From positions 1,485,999 through 1,549,998 of the forward strand of contig NZ_LMPS01000001.1 of the NCBI RefSeq assembly GCF_001424405.1: a DNA stretch of 64,000 nucleotides, given 5' to 3'. Shown one piece after another: positions 44,535 through 53,612 of the stretch. How positions within the stretch are numbered: position 1 is the first letter of the stretch; every line of letters starts with the position of its first letter. The stretch comes from Dyadobacter sp. Leaf189. GTDB lineage: Bacteria > Bacteroidota > Bacteroidia > Cytophagales > Spirosomataceae. The translations under genes and the position numbers were made by a program. The notes under the pieces are model-generated. The model did not search any database. It was given only the letters and a program-made list of their open reading frames with translations, and was not told the DNA's origin.

Positions 44535-45443
44535 TTAGTCCGCTACGTTGTCCGTCTTCAAAATCGATTCCATCCCTGTCCGGTAGCCTTCTATAATCAG
44601 CCTCGAAATATCGTCTGACGTAAAATGCTGTAAGTCCAGGAACAGTGGGGCGATAGGGCGTATTACAGTGAGCTTCATCTGCTTTCCTCTTAGTATAGAC
44701 CGGTCAACATACGATTCGGCCCAAAGAATATTACTGTTAACAATTTGGTTGACAGTGATATCTCGAACGCGTTCGATCAATGTAATGAGGTTTCGTGCAT
44801 TGATTCCTTCGGGTTGGTATAGCAGAGGGGAGTGGCAGGCAATGAGCACGATTTCGGTGGCGCCATCTTCAATAGCCTGGCGAATGGGCGCTACTTCGCG
44901 CATTCCGCCGTCCAGGTAAAGTTGCTGCTCTATTTCCACGGCAGGCATCAACATGGGAATGGAAGAACTCGCAAATACGAAATCCACATAATGCGGGTCC
45001 GTTGTCGAAACATACCTGATCTCGCCGGAGCTGACATTCACAGCACCTACTTTGACTTTAACAGGGGTGTTTGCCAGATAGTCGTTTTTAATGTTTTTGC
45101 GGATCAGGTTGTGCAGGGGTACCGGGTCGACGATTCCGTCAAACCGGCTCATTAATGTATTCATTCCGAGCATTACGCGGGAGCGCAGCATAGATATATC
45201 CTGCGGCGCAGTGATGTTTTTGATCCAGAATTCAAGCAGGCGACGACCGGCGACCTGCCAGTTAACCTCATTCTTTTCAATAAGCTGTTTGCCTGCCTCA
45301 TTGGCCAGAAAGGTTGTATTTAATGCGCCTACCGAAATGCCGTAAATCATTTCAGGTTCGAACCCATTTTCGAGTACCGCCTGGATCACGCCAACCTGAA
45401 AAGCGCCCTTCATAGATCCGCCCCCAAGGACAAGTGCTTTCAT
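44535..45443 (-). CDS. Patatin-like phospholipase
   Basis: A 302-residue patatin-like acyl hydrolase. The oxyanion loop is GGGSMKGAF, the nucleophile Ser37 lies in GISVGALN and the dyad Asp178 in LDGGMREVAP, so the Ser-Asp site is complete. It has no signal peptide and probably acts on membrane phospholipids from the cytosol. It forms an operon with the downstream GDPD gene (12-bp gap). Its ATG is preceded by a 10-copy 8-bp tandem repeat only 7 bp away, which could affect expression if copy number changes. Confidence 0.9.
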   Translation of the reverse strand: MKALVLGGGSMKGAFQVGVIQAVLENGFEPEMIYGISVGALNTTFLANEAGKQLIEKNEVNWQVAGRRLLEFWIKNITAPQDISMLRSRVMLGMNTLMSRFDGIVDPVPLHNLIRKNIKNDYLANTPVKVKVGAVNVSSGEIRYVSTTDPHYVDFVFASSSIPMLMPAVEIEQQLYLDGGMREVAPIRQAIEDGATEIVLIACHSPLLYQPEGINARNLITLIERVRDITVNQIVNSNILWAESYVDRSILRGKQMKLTVIRPIAPLFLDLQHFTSDDISRLIIEGYRTGMESILKTDNVAD

Positions 45444-45450
45444 TTATTTA

Positions 45451-45530
45451 ATGAGTTAATGGGTTTATGAGTTAATGAGTTGATGAGTTAATGAGTTGAT
45501 GAGTTAATGAGTTAATGAGTGAATGAGTGA
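45451..45530. repeat. 8-bp tandem repeat array (ATGAGTTA, 10 copies)
   Basis: Ten contiguous 8-bp units on the plus strand, consensus ATGAGTTA, with variants ATGGGTTT, ATGAGTTG and ATGAGTGA. The array begins 7 bp upstream of the patatin start codon (minus strand), so it occupies the leader or promoter region of that gene. Confidence 0.9.
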
Positions 45531-45555
45531 ATGCTGTGGAACCAAGATACAAGCT

Positions 45556-45639
45556 TTGTCACCCTGAGCGCAGTCGAAGGGAGGAGCGACAACGCAATCC
45601 CTTCGACCGCCCGGCGGCGCGGTCCGCTCAGGGTGACAA
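45556..45639. repeat. REP-like extragenic palindrome
   Basis: A long inverted repeat in two blocks: TTGTCACCCTGAGCG (45556-45570) pairs with 45625-45639, and GTCGAAGGGA (45573-45582) pairs with 45598-45607, around a 15-nt loop. A GC-rich 17-nt bulge lies on the right arm. The core sequence is one I know as a dispersed intergenic palindrome in many bacterial genomes. It is non-coding; short frames across it are not genes. Confidence 0.8.
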
Positions 45640-45742
45640 GATTTCCCTTCCTCCCTTTTCTCCTTCGTCCCTTTCCTCCTTCCCTTCCAATTCTAAACAT
45701 TTTCAATATTAAATTGATATAAACAGAAGATTTTATTCCAAA

Positions 45743-45772
45743 TTTGAAGATTAGTGTTCAGGAACATCTTTG
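45743..45772 (+). promoter_or_regulatory. Promoter of the polyprenyl synthetase gene
   Basis: TTTG (45743-45746), an 18-bp spacer and CATCTTTG (45765-45772, one mismatch to TAnnTTTG). Transcription would start near 45778 and give a leader of about 63 nt. Confidence 0.55.
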
Positions 45773-45779
45773 GTGTTCA

Positions 45780-45838
45780 CAGGATCGGAATCCTGGCCTG
45801 GACTACCTCTTAATATCCAGAGGGACGATGTCCCTTTT
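45780..45838 (+). promoter_or_regulatory. Hairpin-rich leader before the polyprenyl synthetase
   Basis: Three short stems lie in the predicted leader: CAGGAT/ATCCTG (45780-45795), CTGGA/TCCAG (45798-45820) and GGGAC/GTCCC (45822-45834), the last followed by TTTT and then the start codon within 7 nt. The last hairpin looks like a miniature terminator or a ribosome-site block, so an attenuation role is possible but unproven. Confidence 0.4.
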
Positions 45839-45840
45839 AC

Positions 45841-46821
45841 ATGCATATGACCCTTTCAATAAAGGAAATTCAAGTTCCTATTGCAGATGAAATGAAGGCT
45901 TTCGAGCAGAAATTTCGTCAATTTATGAAGAGCGATGTAATGCTTCTTGATCAGATCATGAACTACATTGTAAGGCGTAAAGGCAAGCAACTACGTCCGA
46001 TGTTCGTCTTTCTTTCCGCTGGGGTCTGCGGTACTATTTCAGAATCAACATACAGGGGCGGCGCTTTGATTGAGCTTTTGCATACAGCCACACTCGTGCA
46101 CGACGATGTTGTGGATGATTCCAATTATCGCCGTGGCTTTTTCTCGGTCAATGCATTATGGAAGAATAAAATTGCGGTGCTGGTAGGGGATTACCTGCTT
46201 TCCCGCGGACTGCTTTTGTCAGTCGATCATGAAGAATTCTCCTTGCTCAAAATCGTTTCCACAGCAGTCCGTGAGCTGAGTGAAGGCGAGCTGCTGCAGA
46301 TAGAGAAAGCGCGCCGGCTTGATATCGACGAAGAAGTATATTACCAGATCATCCGTCAGAAAACAGCCTCACTGATCGCTTCCTGCTGTGCAGTGGGCGC
46401 GAGCTCGGTGGGTGCGACCGAAGAGATCGTTAGACGAATGCACGCATTCGGAGAGAAAGTTGGAATGGCATTTCAGATCAAAGACGACCTTTTCGACTAT
46501 GGCGAAGAAGAAATCGGAAAGCCGCTTGGCATTGATATTAAAGAAAAGAAAATGACCCTGCCGCTGATTTATGCCCTCAACAAAGCATCCTGGCTGGAAA
46601 AAAGAAGGGTAATTAACATCATCAGAAATGAAAGCCACAAACCAGGCAAGGTGAAGGAGGTCATTGATTTCGTAAAAAGCTCCGGCGGACTGCGCTATGC
46701 TCAGGAAGTAATGCAGCGGTACGTTGAAGAAGCACATGCGATTCTCATGCAATTCGCAGATTCCCCCCACAGAAGATCTCTGGAACAGCTGGTACAATTC
46801 ACGATAGAGCGGAGCAAGTAA
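45841..46821 (+). CDS. Polyprenyl synthetase (trans-isoprenyl diphosphate synthase)
   Basis: A 326-residue isoprenyl diphosphate synthase that extends allylic diphosphates with IPP, for quinone side chains or bacterial carrier lipid precursors. The first Asp-rich motif is HDDVVDDSNYRRG (about 87-99) and the second KDDLFDY (214-220). Absence of two extra residues and bulky groups in the first motif suggests a long-chain product such as an octaprenyl or solanesyl type for menaquinone, an inference. ATG codons at 45841 and 45847 are both possible starts. The leader is hairpin-rich. Confidence 0.9.
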   Translation: MHMTLSIKEIQVPIADEMKAFEQKFRQFMKSDVMLLDQIMNYIVRRKGKQLRPMFVFLSAGVCGTISESTYRGGALIELLHTATLVHDDVVDDSNYRRGFFSVNALWKNKIAVLVGDYLLSRGLLLSVDHEEFSLLKIVSTAVRELSEGELLQIEKARRLDIDEEVYYQIIRQKTASLIASCCAVGASSVGATEEIVRRMHAFGEKVGMAFQIKDDLFDYGEEEIGKPLGIDIKEKKMTLPLIYALNKASWLEKRRVINIIRNESHKPGKVKEVIDFVKSSGGLRYAQEVMQRYVEEAHAILMQFADSPHRRSLEQLVQFTIERSK

Positions 46822-46921
46822 AAGTCCTATAGAAAGGCAGCAAAATTTAATATATAAGTAAGTGTAATAATATGACTAAGGATTTAGTTATATTCGTGTA
46901 CTCACCTTAACGCTGCCGCTT

Positions 46922-48346
46922 ATGAAAACTTTTCTGCTGTGTCTGCTCTTATCCTGCGGACAATTTTCAATCGCCCAATCAGTTGTGCTCTATCAGAATG
47001 AAAATAAAGGCGGAGCACCAGTTCCTCCTGATCTGGATAAGAAGTACGGGAGCCAACCCACCAACAATTTCGAAACGCCTTACAGCATTCAGAAACGCTT
47101 TCAAAATGCCTTTCAAAGGATACTCGGCAGCGAAATGCGTCAAAACCTGAGTATAAGGGCAACGTTATACCTCAACGAACAAGGCAAAGCTGACTACCTG
47201 TTTTTCAGTCTCGCCAACCCTTTCTACCCTACTACGGGGCAGACTGCGAAACCCGAGTCACTGAATCTGGATTCATTATCCAAAGTTGTGCAAATCGGTA
47301 TCCAGCCTTTTGCAGATAGTCTGATATCGAGACGAACGATAGGCCGAAAGGCGGTGATAGGGATGTACGCTGCGCTTAACTTTTCAAATCTGCCTGCTGG
47401 CGTTCCCCACGCTGTTAAGGATAGCGTCATCAGAACACTCGCGGAAGCCGTTGAAACCCGCGATACCATGAGAGTAAAAGAACTTTCGTTAAGCCGGGCG
47501 CTGCTTACCTCCGTTCCTGACGTAATCTACCGCTTCCCCAACCTGGAAAGACTTTTTCTCGCTGACAATGATATTGAAAATGCAAGTATAGATCTGTCCA
47601 GGCTACCGAAACTGCAGCAATTGGATTTAAGTGGCAACATACTTAAAACTAACGCGATCAGCCTTCCAAAGAACAAAACCCTGCATTCTCTGAATCTGCT
47701 TAAAAATCAAATGGACGATATTCCGCCTGTTGCCAAGAGTTGTAAAAAGCTTCAAACCCTCTGGCTGGGCAGCAATCAAATCACCGCATTGAAGAACAGC
47801 AGTTTCAGAAGGGTAAGGCGCCTCAGGGACCTTAATCTTTATAAGGCTGAATTAACTTCGGTCCCAAAAGGCATCAGTAAAATGAAGAGACTGGAAGTGC
47901 TCGATTTATATTATAATCAACTTGAAGTGCTGCCCAAGTCTATTTGCAAACTTAAAAGACTGACGCACCTGGCAATTTCTCATAACCAGATCAGCGCGCT
48001 TCCGGAGAAAATATACAAGCTGAAAAATGTGCATACCTTATACGCGCACCACAACCACCTCAGCAAACTGCCGGAGCGCATTGTACAAATGCAGAACCTG
48101 AAAATACTCGATCTGGGTTATAACTGGCTCACTCAATTCCCAAATGAACTGGTGGCTTTTACAAACTTGCAGGAGTTGGATTTATCAGCCAATAACTTCC
48201 CCGAATTCCCTCAGCAATTGCTTCAAATCAAGAAGCTGGATAAGCTTTATTTGCGTGGTAACCCTTTCCTGGGAGAGGATAGGGAAACCAGATATAACCG
48301 GCAGTTCAGCTTGTTGAAGGATAGAAATATCGAGGTTTTCTATTGA
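46922..48346 (+). CDS. Exported leucine-rich repeat protein
   Basis: A 474-residue protein with a signal peptide (1-19, ending FSIAQ). The N-terminal third (20-150) carries no repeat and looks like the energy-transducer-like region of some Bacteroidota proteins. From about 165 to 460 there are roughly 12 leucine-rich repeats of 23 residues (for example LEVLDLYYNQLEVLPKSI and LKILDLGYNWLTQFPNEL). LRR arrays serve protein-protein binding, here probably periplasmic or on the surface. No C-terminal T9SS domain is visible. It ends 3 bp from the convergent DUF5916 gene. Confidence 0.87.
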   Translation: MKTFLLCLLLSCGQFSIAQSVVLYQNENKGGAPVPPDLDKKYGSQPTNNFETPYSIQKRFQNAFQRILGSEMRQNLSIRATLYLNEQGKADYLFFSLANPFYPTTGQTAKPESLNLDSLSKVVQIGIQPFADSLISRRTIGRKAVIGMYAALNFSNLPAGVPHAVKDSVIRTLAEAVETRDTMRVKELSLSRALLTSVPDVIYRFPNLERLFLADNDIENASIDLSRLPKLQQLDLSGNILKTNAISLPKNKTLHSLNLLKNQMDDIPPVAKSCKKLQTLWLGSNQITALKNSSFRRVRRLRDLNLYKAELTSVPKGISKMKRLEVLDLYYNQLEVLPKSICKLKRLTHLAISHNQISALPEKIYKLKNVHTLYAHHNHLSKLPERIVQMQNLKILDLGYNWLTQFPNELVAFTNLQELDLSANNFPEFPQQLLQIKKLDKLYLRGNPFLGEDRETRYNRQFSLLKDRNIEVFY

Positions 48347-48349
48347 TTG

Positions 48350-50527
48350 CTATAAATTCCACCAGTAAGTAAACTTCAACACAACAGCTCTGTTTTTAAC
48401 GCGGAAATTCTCGGGTAAATAGTTGTCGGTATACACGATAAACAAGTCAGAAGCTGGCTTGTACCTCCATTGCAGACGGGCATTCAGGTTGATATTGTCA
48501 GCCTGATTGTTGTACTGCATGAATGTCGTGAAGAACAGCCGGTTCGTGAAGGTAACATCTACACGCGGCCCCACGAGCCAGAGCTGCGTGCGGTTCCAGG
48601 GTTCGGGAAGACGGATATCGTTGTAGTTTCCCGCCATTGTAATAGCCACATAAGGCTGAAAACGATAACCCAGCTCCGCGCGGAGGTTGTTTCTGTGCCC
48701 ATTTTGATAGTAACCCCCGAAAATACCCGACGCGAGGAAGGTAAAGCGGTTTTGTGGACCAGAGACAATGTCAAAACCGGTGGCCTTCCATTTATGAAGA
48801 CTGCCCGTTTCCAGAGTGAAACTGCCCAGGTTTGTTGGGTCAAATGGACGAAGCAAACGAATGTCATAGCTTGCAGCCCACAACGCAATTGTAGCCCTGC
48901 TGATAAAATTCACATTGTAGGATAATGTAAATTCTTTATCACTAACATTGAATTTATTATCCCAATACACATTGCTGACCAGCTTTGGTCCGTGACTTAT
49001 GATTTTCGGGTTTTTGATAAAAAACAGGTAACCGACATTAGGACTGATCTTGTAGTATCCCTGGCGCGTTGCATTGGGTACATATCCGACTTCTGCATTG
49101 AAGTTTTTACCCACATACTCATGCTGCCACTGCCAGAAGAAGTTGGCACGATTGAATTTAAGGTCAGCTGCGTGCGTGAAATCATTACCTGATTTGCCGG
49201 GAGTAAACGATTTCAGCACCATTACTTTACCTGTCCAAAGGTTTTTCGCACTGGCCAGGTTGAATTCCGCACCGACATTCCGGTTGTAGCGATTGGTACC
49301 TACATGTCGCTCGGCCACAAAGTTGGTCGCATCCTTATTTACAAAAATGAAACGCACGTTGGAACGGGCAAGTACCTGTCGCTGTAATGCGAGAACGGCG
49401 TAGTTATTTCTGGGAGTTAATGTATCATTTGAGCCCGTCTGTACATCGAGCAAGCCTACACGCCAGTTTTTATTGATCTTGCCGCTTACCCTCGCACCAA
49501 ACTGGATAGGTACTCCCAAACCAATGCGACGAGAAAAGAATGGGCGAATGGTAGCGTACCCGAAGTTGGCGAAAAGGTCAGCGTTTTCGAGAAAAAACTG
49601 GCGTCGCTCCGGGAAAAATAGCTCAAACCGATCCAGGTTAGTTTGCTGTACATCCACATCCACCTGCGAAAAATCTGGATTGACTGTCAGGTCCAGGTTC
49701 ATGGAAGGTGTAAGTCCGATCTTCACATCACCGCCGATAGCGGGTTTGTAGTTTGGATGTGCATCGGTTTGATAGTTTTTGGTCAAACGCGTCGCTGCGT
49801 AAGGAATAAGCGAAACGTTTGGTCCCGGGTTCGGTGGCGGGGTATCCCAGACCAGCACGCCCGTGTAAGCTAGCGAAGCCGAAGGAAACTGGCGTGGTAC
49901 CGGCGCCCAGGCCGACTTTTCGGAGATTGTCAGATCCTGGCGGCTGAAATTAATTCCCCAGCGGGTAATACCGGGTTTGTAGCGAATACTTTTGAATGGA
50001 ACCGCAGCTTCCCAAACCCATTTGTCATCGTCGTTTTTCACCACACTGACCCATTTATTATCCCAGCTCAGATCCACAGTACCGCCGTCGCCCTGCTGTC
50101 CGTCCCAGGGAGCTCCTGCCGCATTGGCCCCAAACGAAAAACCGTTTGTCTTATCGTCAAACGTATCCATGAAGAGGAGAAAGTTGTCGTTTTTACCAAA
50201 AGAGAAATCCCTTTTCAGTGACTCGACGATAATGGAACCTTTCACGGGCTTGTGGTTGACGACGAGTATGTAGAGGTTGTTCTTGTCATAGCAGAGCTTT
50301 ACGTCGGTCTGTGCCCGCGAAAAGCTGGTGTCCATGGGCGTAATCATAAAGAAGTCCCGCGCCGTTTCCGCAGCGCCCCAGGCCATATCATCGGCTACAC
50401 CGTCGATAACAGGCTCCGACGTTGCTGCATGAATGTGGTACTGGTAATTTTCATTGGGTTTCTGGGCAATGCTTCCTGAAATGATTAGGCAGAATAATAG
50501 GCAGGTTAGGATAGAAGTACGTTGCAC
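48350..50527 (-). CDS. DUF5916 outer-membrane protein with CBM9-like N-terminus
   Basis: A 725-residue exported protein. A signal peptide (1-21) is followed by a CBM9-like sandwich (about 35-210, PVIDGVADDMAWGAAE and WVWEAAVPFKSIRY) and a C-terminal DUF5916 barrel-like region (about 235-725) with NLDLTVNPDFSQVDVD and FFPERRQFFLENADLF, hallmarks of this Bacteroidota family, ending in an aromatic residue pattern (FTYWWNL). It is predicted to sit in the outer membrane; its ligand is unknown. The start is GTG at 50527. The DUF3817 gene lies 40 bp upstream on the same strand. Confidence 0.86.
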   Translation of the reverse strand: MQRTSILTCLLFCLIISGSIAQKPNENYQYHIHAATSEPVIDGVADDMAWGAAETARDFFMITPMDTSFSRAQTDVKLCYDKNNLYILVVNHKPVKGSIIVESLKRDFSFGKNDNFLLFMDTFDDKTNGFSFGANAAGAPWDGQQGDGGTVDLSWDNKWVSVVKNDDDKWVWEAAVPFKSIRYKPGITRWGINFSRQDLTISEKSAWAPVPRQFPSASLAYTGVLVWDTPPPNPGPNVSLIPYAATRLTKNYQTDAHPNYKPAIGGDVKIGLTPSMNLDLTVNPDFSQVDVDVQQTNLDRFELFFPERRQFFLENADLFANFGYATIRPFFSRRIGLGVPIQFGARVSGKINKNWRVGLLDVQTGSNDTLTPRNNYAVLALQRQVLARSNVRFIFVNKDATNFVAERHVGTNRYNRNVGAEFNLASAKNLWTGKVMVLKSFTPGKSGNDFTHAADLKFNRANFFWQWQHEYVGKNFNAEVGYVPNATRQGYYKISPNVGYLFFIKNPKIISHGPKLVSNVYWDNKFNVSDKEFTLSYNVNFISRATIALWAASYDIRLLRPFDPTNLGSFTLETGSLHKWKATGFDIVSGPQNRFTFLASGIFGGYYQNGHRNNLRAELGYRFQPYVAITMAGNYNDIRLPEPWNRTQLWLVGPRVDVTFTNRLFFTTFMQYNNQADNINLNARLQWRYKPASDLFIVYTDNYLPENFRVKNRAVVLKFTYWWNL

Positions 50528-50567
50528 TTGTCGGGGTTAAGGAATTAGGAAGATGGAGCTGAATGCA

Positions 50568-50867
50568 TTAGTTTCTGAACCACTTGGCATCGGCATAAAA
50601 TGTGCCAAAAGGAACAATCGAAGAAAGGAAAGATAAGAGCGACTTTTTAAAAGACCAGCTTCTTTCTATTGCAACCTGAATAAGTAAAATAACGAAAAGG
50701 ACGAAAAGAACACCGTGGGCTGTACCCACGTGACGAACAGCCATCGGCATGCCTGCGAAATATTTCAATGGCATTGCAATGCCGAGTAAAACCAGGTAAG
50801 ATATACCCTCCAAAAAAGCCACGATGCGAAGGCGGCCCAATGCAGATTTAATAAGGTCGGAAAACAT
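50568..50867 (-). CDS. DUF3817 membrane protein
   Basis: A 99-residue integral membrane protein with three hydrophobic segments. The family marker is LRIVAFLEGISYLVLL in the first helix and AVRHVGTAHGVLFVLFV in the second, plus GTFYADAKWF at the end. The family occurs in many bacteria, sometimes fused to MFS proteins, and has no known function. Probably co-transcribed with the DUF5916 gene. Confidence 0.86.
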   Translation of the reverse strand: MFSDLIKSALGRLRIVAFLEGISYLVLLGIAMPLKYFAGMPMAVRHVGTAHGVLFVLFVILLIQVAIERSWSFKKSLLSFLSSIVPFGTFYADAKWFRN

Positions 50868-50960
50868 ATTGAAATTCAGATTAGAAATAACAGATTGGAA
50901 TGTAAAGATACATACTGAACGGTTTTGAACCCGGAACTTTTTGTATACACCATAACAAAA

Positions 50961-50990
50961 AAGAGGGTTCAGCCAAAGCTAAACCCTCTT
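50961..50990 (-). terminator. Terminator of the ccm operon
   Basis: A stem AAGAGGGTT-x-AGC with loop CAAA and GCT-x-AACCCTCTT; on the minus strand it is followed by TTTTTT. It lies 21 bp downstream of the ccmF stop. Confidence 0.85.
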
Positions 50991-51011
50991 TCCGGGAGAC
51001 CCGGCTATTCG

Positions 51012-53612
51012 TTACACAGCTGCCACTTTCTTCGTTTTCACTTTCGGAAGTCCGGCAGGTGCATTTTCCTTATTTCTCATTTTTACAAAATCCTTGAAGC
51101 GGCGGATAGTAGCCATTGTAAAGCCGATCACCAGTACGAATGTACCCAGCCAAAGAATGTTGATCAGTGGCTTCTCCGTTGCTTTCATAACAATGAAATC
51201 ACGTTGGGTAGTGTTCACGCCGAAGGTAAATTGCCCAGTTTGCGGATTGATTTCCTGGAACTGGATGCGTAAACCCAGATCGTTGCTCGTTTCCGGTTTG
51301 CGGGCCACCATTCTGTCGCGGATTACGAATGAAGGTGTAATCACAAACTCCTTATCCTTATCCAGAATGCGGACGATGGCTTTTACAGCAGCATCGCCAG
51401 AGCCCAATGTAACACCTTCTACTTCTTCCGTCCTTACTACATTGTCCAGAACAGCTACGTAATCGTTAACGAAAAACGTGTCGCGCAGGTTAACTGTAAA
51501 GTTCTCAGTCTGGCTCCAAACCGGCTCAGCAGTAGGGTTGGTGACCATGGAAACGTAGGTGTACAAATCTTTATCAACCTTGCGCTGAATGTCCGGAGAG
51601 GAGACAATGCCGCCCATTCTCGGGTTGATCTGTACGCGGGGGAACAATGTAAAAATCCGGCCTGACGGTTCGCGGTACTCGATTTCGTAGTAGAAGTTTT
51701 CGGGGAAAATCTCGATAGTATCTCCCTTTGCATTGTATTTCTTTCCGTCTAATACAATATCGCGCAATGCCACAGCATGGAAATCGCCTTCTACGATATC
51801 AACCCAGCTTTTTGGTATATAGCCCGGAATGTGGCGTGGTTCTACGCGTACATCGCGCCAGGTAAGCATATAGTCGCCCATTTTCTCGGCTTTGTTGAGC
51901 CAGAGCGTAATGTTCTCCTTGTTCTCTTTATTGTCGTTGCTTGTAAATTCCTCACTGCGAGAGATCATCAAACCTGAGTTGTTAATCGAAACAACTTTGG
52001 TATAGGCAGACGAAAACAGGATCCCTATCAGCATCAATGCAACACCAATGTGCGTTATTGCGCCTCCTGACAGGTTATAGTTTCCACGAATGATATTCAG
52101 CAGGATCGTTCCGTTTGCAACAATGGCGAAGATGGCGGTTGTGAGCAGCACGATGTACTGGATATCACTCACACCTTTTACCGTAATCACAGCCGCACTG
52201 ATCAGAAGCGAGATAAGCAGTGGGTTATAAAGTGCCTGCAGATTTCCTTTGCCCGTGCGTTTCCACCAGAAGAACTGACCGATACCAGTCAACACGATGA
52301 TAAGCGAGAAGAACCAGAGCTGGAATTTATTGTAATGGGCGATCTGGTCGGCCGGCAGCGCCATGTTCAATACCGTTCCAAATGCTTCGGCTATCTTATT
52401 GTAAACCGGGATTGATGTTGTAGCCAGAATCTGAAATCCGGAAAGGCAAAGCAGGGTAGCGCCAATGAAAATCCAGAATTCCTGAGAGTAGGTAGATACT
52501 TCCTCTTCGTCGCTCGGCAAAGATTTCCAGCGGTAAACCAGCAGTGCAATCGAAACGATTGTGAATGTGAAAAGGTAGATCAGTAACTGACCGGACAAGC
52601 CAAGATCTGTAAACGAGTGAACAGAAGCGTTACCTAAAACTCCACTTCGCGTCATAAACGTGGAATAAAGGATCAGGATAAATGTCGCGATTGTTAATAT
52701 GAAGGATGTTTTCAATGCAGTTGCATTCCTCCTTGCGATGATCATGGTATGAACCGCCGCTACGAGCACCAGCCAGGGTACAATGGAAGAATTTTCAACT
52801 GGATCCCAGTTCCAGTAGCTACCGAAGTTAAGCGTCTCGTAAGCCCAGTAGGCACCCATTAAAATTCCGACACCGAGTATCAGCGCAGAGAAAAGTGCCC
52901 ATGGCAATGCAGGACGTACCCATTCCTGAATTTTCTTGCTCCAAAGTCCTGCGATCGCAAATGAAAACGGGATCAGCGTGGAAGCGAAGCCGAGGAAAAG
53001 GGTAGGAGGGTGGATTACCATCCAATAGTTTTGCAACAGCGGGTTCAAACCATTTCCGTCTTTTGGAATGAAGTTCGGGTCCATCTTGTAGACAGGCAGA
53101 TCCGGCATTACTTCTTTTAATAACAAGAACGGGGTAGAACCTATTTTCAGATCCAGGCCTGGAATGACCACGCCGAGGATCATCGATGTAAGGAATGCTT
53201 GTACCAATGCAAAAACCGTCATCACAGGAGCCTCCCATGAACGGTTTGAGAAGATCAGAATGCAGCCCAGCACTACATTCCAGAAAATCCATAGCAGGAA
53301 GCTGCCTTCCTGATCCTGCCAGAAGCTGGAAATGGTATAACCGGTTGGTAGAGAAAGCGAGGAGTTTTTCCAGGCATAGTGGTATTCAAAATAGTGGTTT
53401 CCGATAATCCAGTACAGCGAAAATACCACACCGATTACCGCAGCCATATGGACAAAGAACACAACCCTCGCAAATCGTTTCCAGGTGAGGGTATCTTCCA
53501 GCGAAGCCGCCTGCATTCCGGATTTGAAATAGGCGAATGTAGCAACTAGCGCTGTTACAAATGCAATAATAACCAGCAGGTGCCCTGCACTTCCTATGGT
53601 ACTGTGAATCAT
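51012..53612 (-). CDS. ccmF: Cytochrome c haem lyase subunit CcmF
   Basis: An 866-residue polytopic membrane protein of the CcmF/CcsA superfamily that ligates haem to apocytochrome c. The tryptophan-rich haem-handling motif lies in GSYWNWDPVENSSIVPW (about 268-284), with conserved histidines in flanking periplasmic loops (MVIHPPTLFLGF and AAVHTMI). A long periplasmic domain (about 540-820) precedes the last helix (LINILWLGTFVLVIGF). It is the last gene of the ccm operon; its ATG overlaps the ccmE stop (ATGA-type, 4 bp). A terminator follows. Confidence 0.92.
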   Translation of the reverse strand: MIHSTIGSAGHLLVIIAFVTALVATFAYFKSGMQAASLEDTLTWKRFARVVFFVHMAAVIGVVFSLYWIIGNHYFEYHYAWKNSSLSLPTGYTISSFWQDQEGSFLLWIFWNVVLGCILIFSNRSWEAPVMTVFALVQAFLTSMILGVVIPGLDLKIGSTPFLLLKEVMPDLPVYKMDPNFIPKDGNGLNPLLQNYWMVIHPPTLFLGFASTLIPFSFAIAGLWSKKIQEWVRPALPWALFSALILGVGILMGAYWAYETLNFGSYWNWDPVENSSIVPWLVLVAAVHTMIIARRNATALKTSFILTIATFILILYSTFMTRSGVLGNASVHSFTDLGLSGQLLIYLFTFTIVSIALLVYRWKSLPSDEEEVSTYSQEFWIFIGATLLCLSGFQILATTSIPVYNKIAEAFGTVLNMALPADQIAHYNKFQLWFFSLIIVLTGIGQFFWWKRTGKGNLQALYNPLLISLLISAAVITVKGVSDIQYIVLLTTAIFAIVANGTILLNIIRGNYNLSGGAITHIGVALMLIGILFSSAYTKVVSINNSGLMISRSEEFTSNDNKENKENITLWLNKAEKMGDYMLTWRDVRVEPRHIPGYIPKSWVDIVEGDFHAVALRDIVLDGKKYNAKGDTIEIFPENFYYEIEYREPSGRIFTLFPRVQINPRMGGIVSSPDIQRKVDKDLYTYVSMVTNPTAEPVWSQTENFTVNLRDTFFVNDYVAVLDNVVRTEEVEGVTLGSGDAAVKAIVRILDKDKEFVITPSFVIRDRMVARKPETSNDLGLRIQFQEINPQTGQFTFGVNTTQRDFIVMKATEKPLINILWLGTFVLVIGFTMATIRRFKDFVKMRNKENAPAGLPKVKTKKVAAV

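Noticed and set aside
45451..45530. CRISPR array
   Set aside because: Units of 8 bp are contiguous with no spacers and no cas genes are near.
45527..45722. Short frames across the palindrome region
   Set aside because: They cross a non-coding inverted repeat on both strands, as expected for palindromic DNA, and have no domain or start signal.
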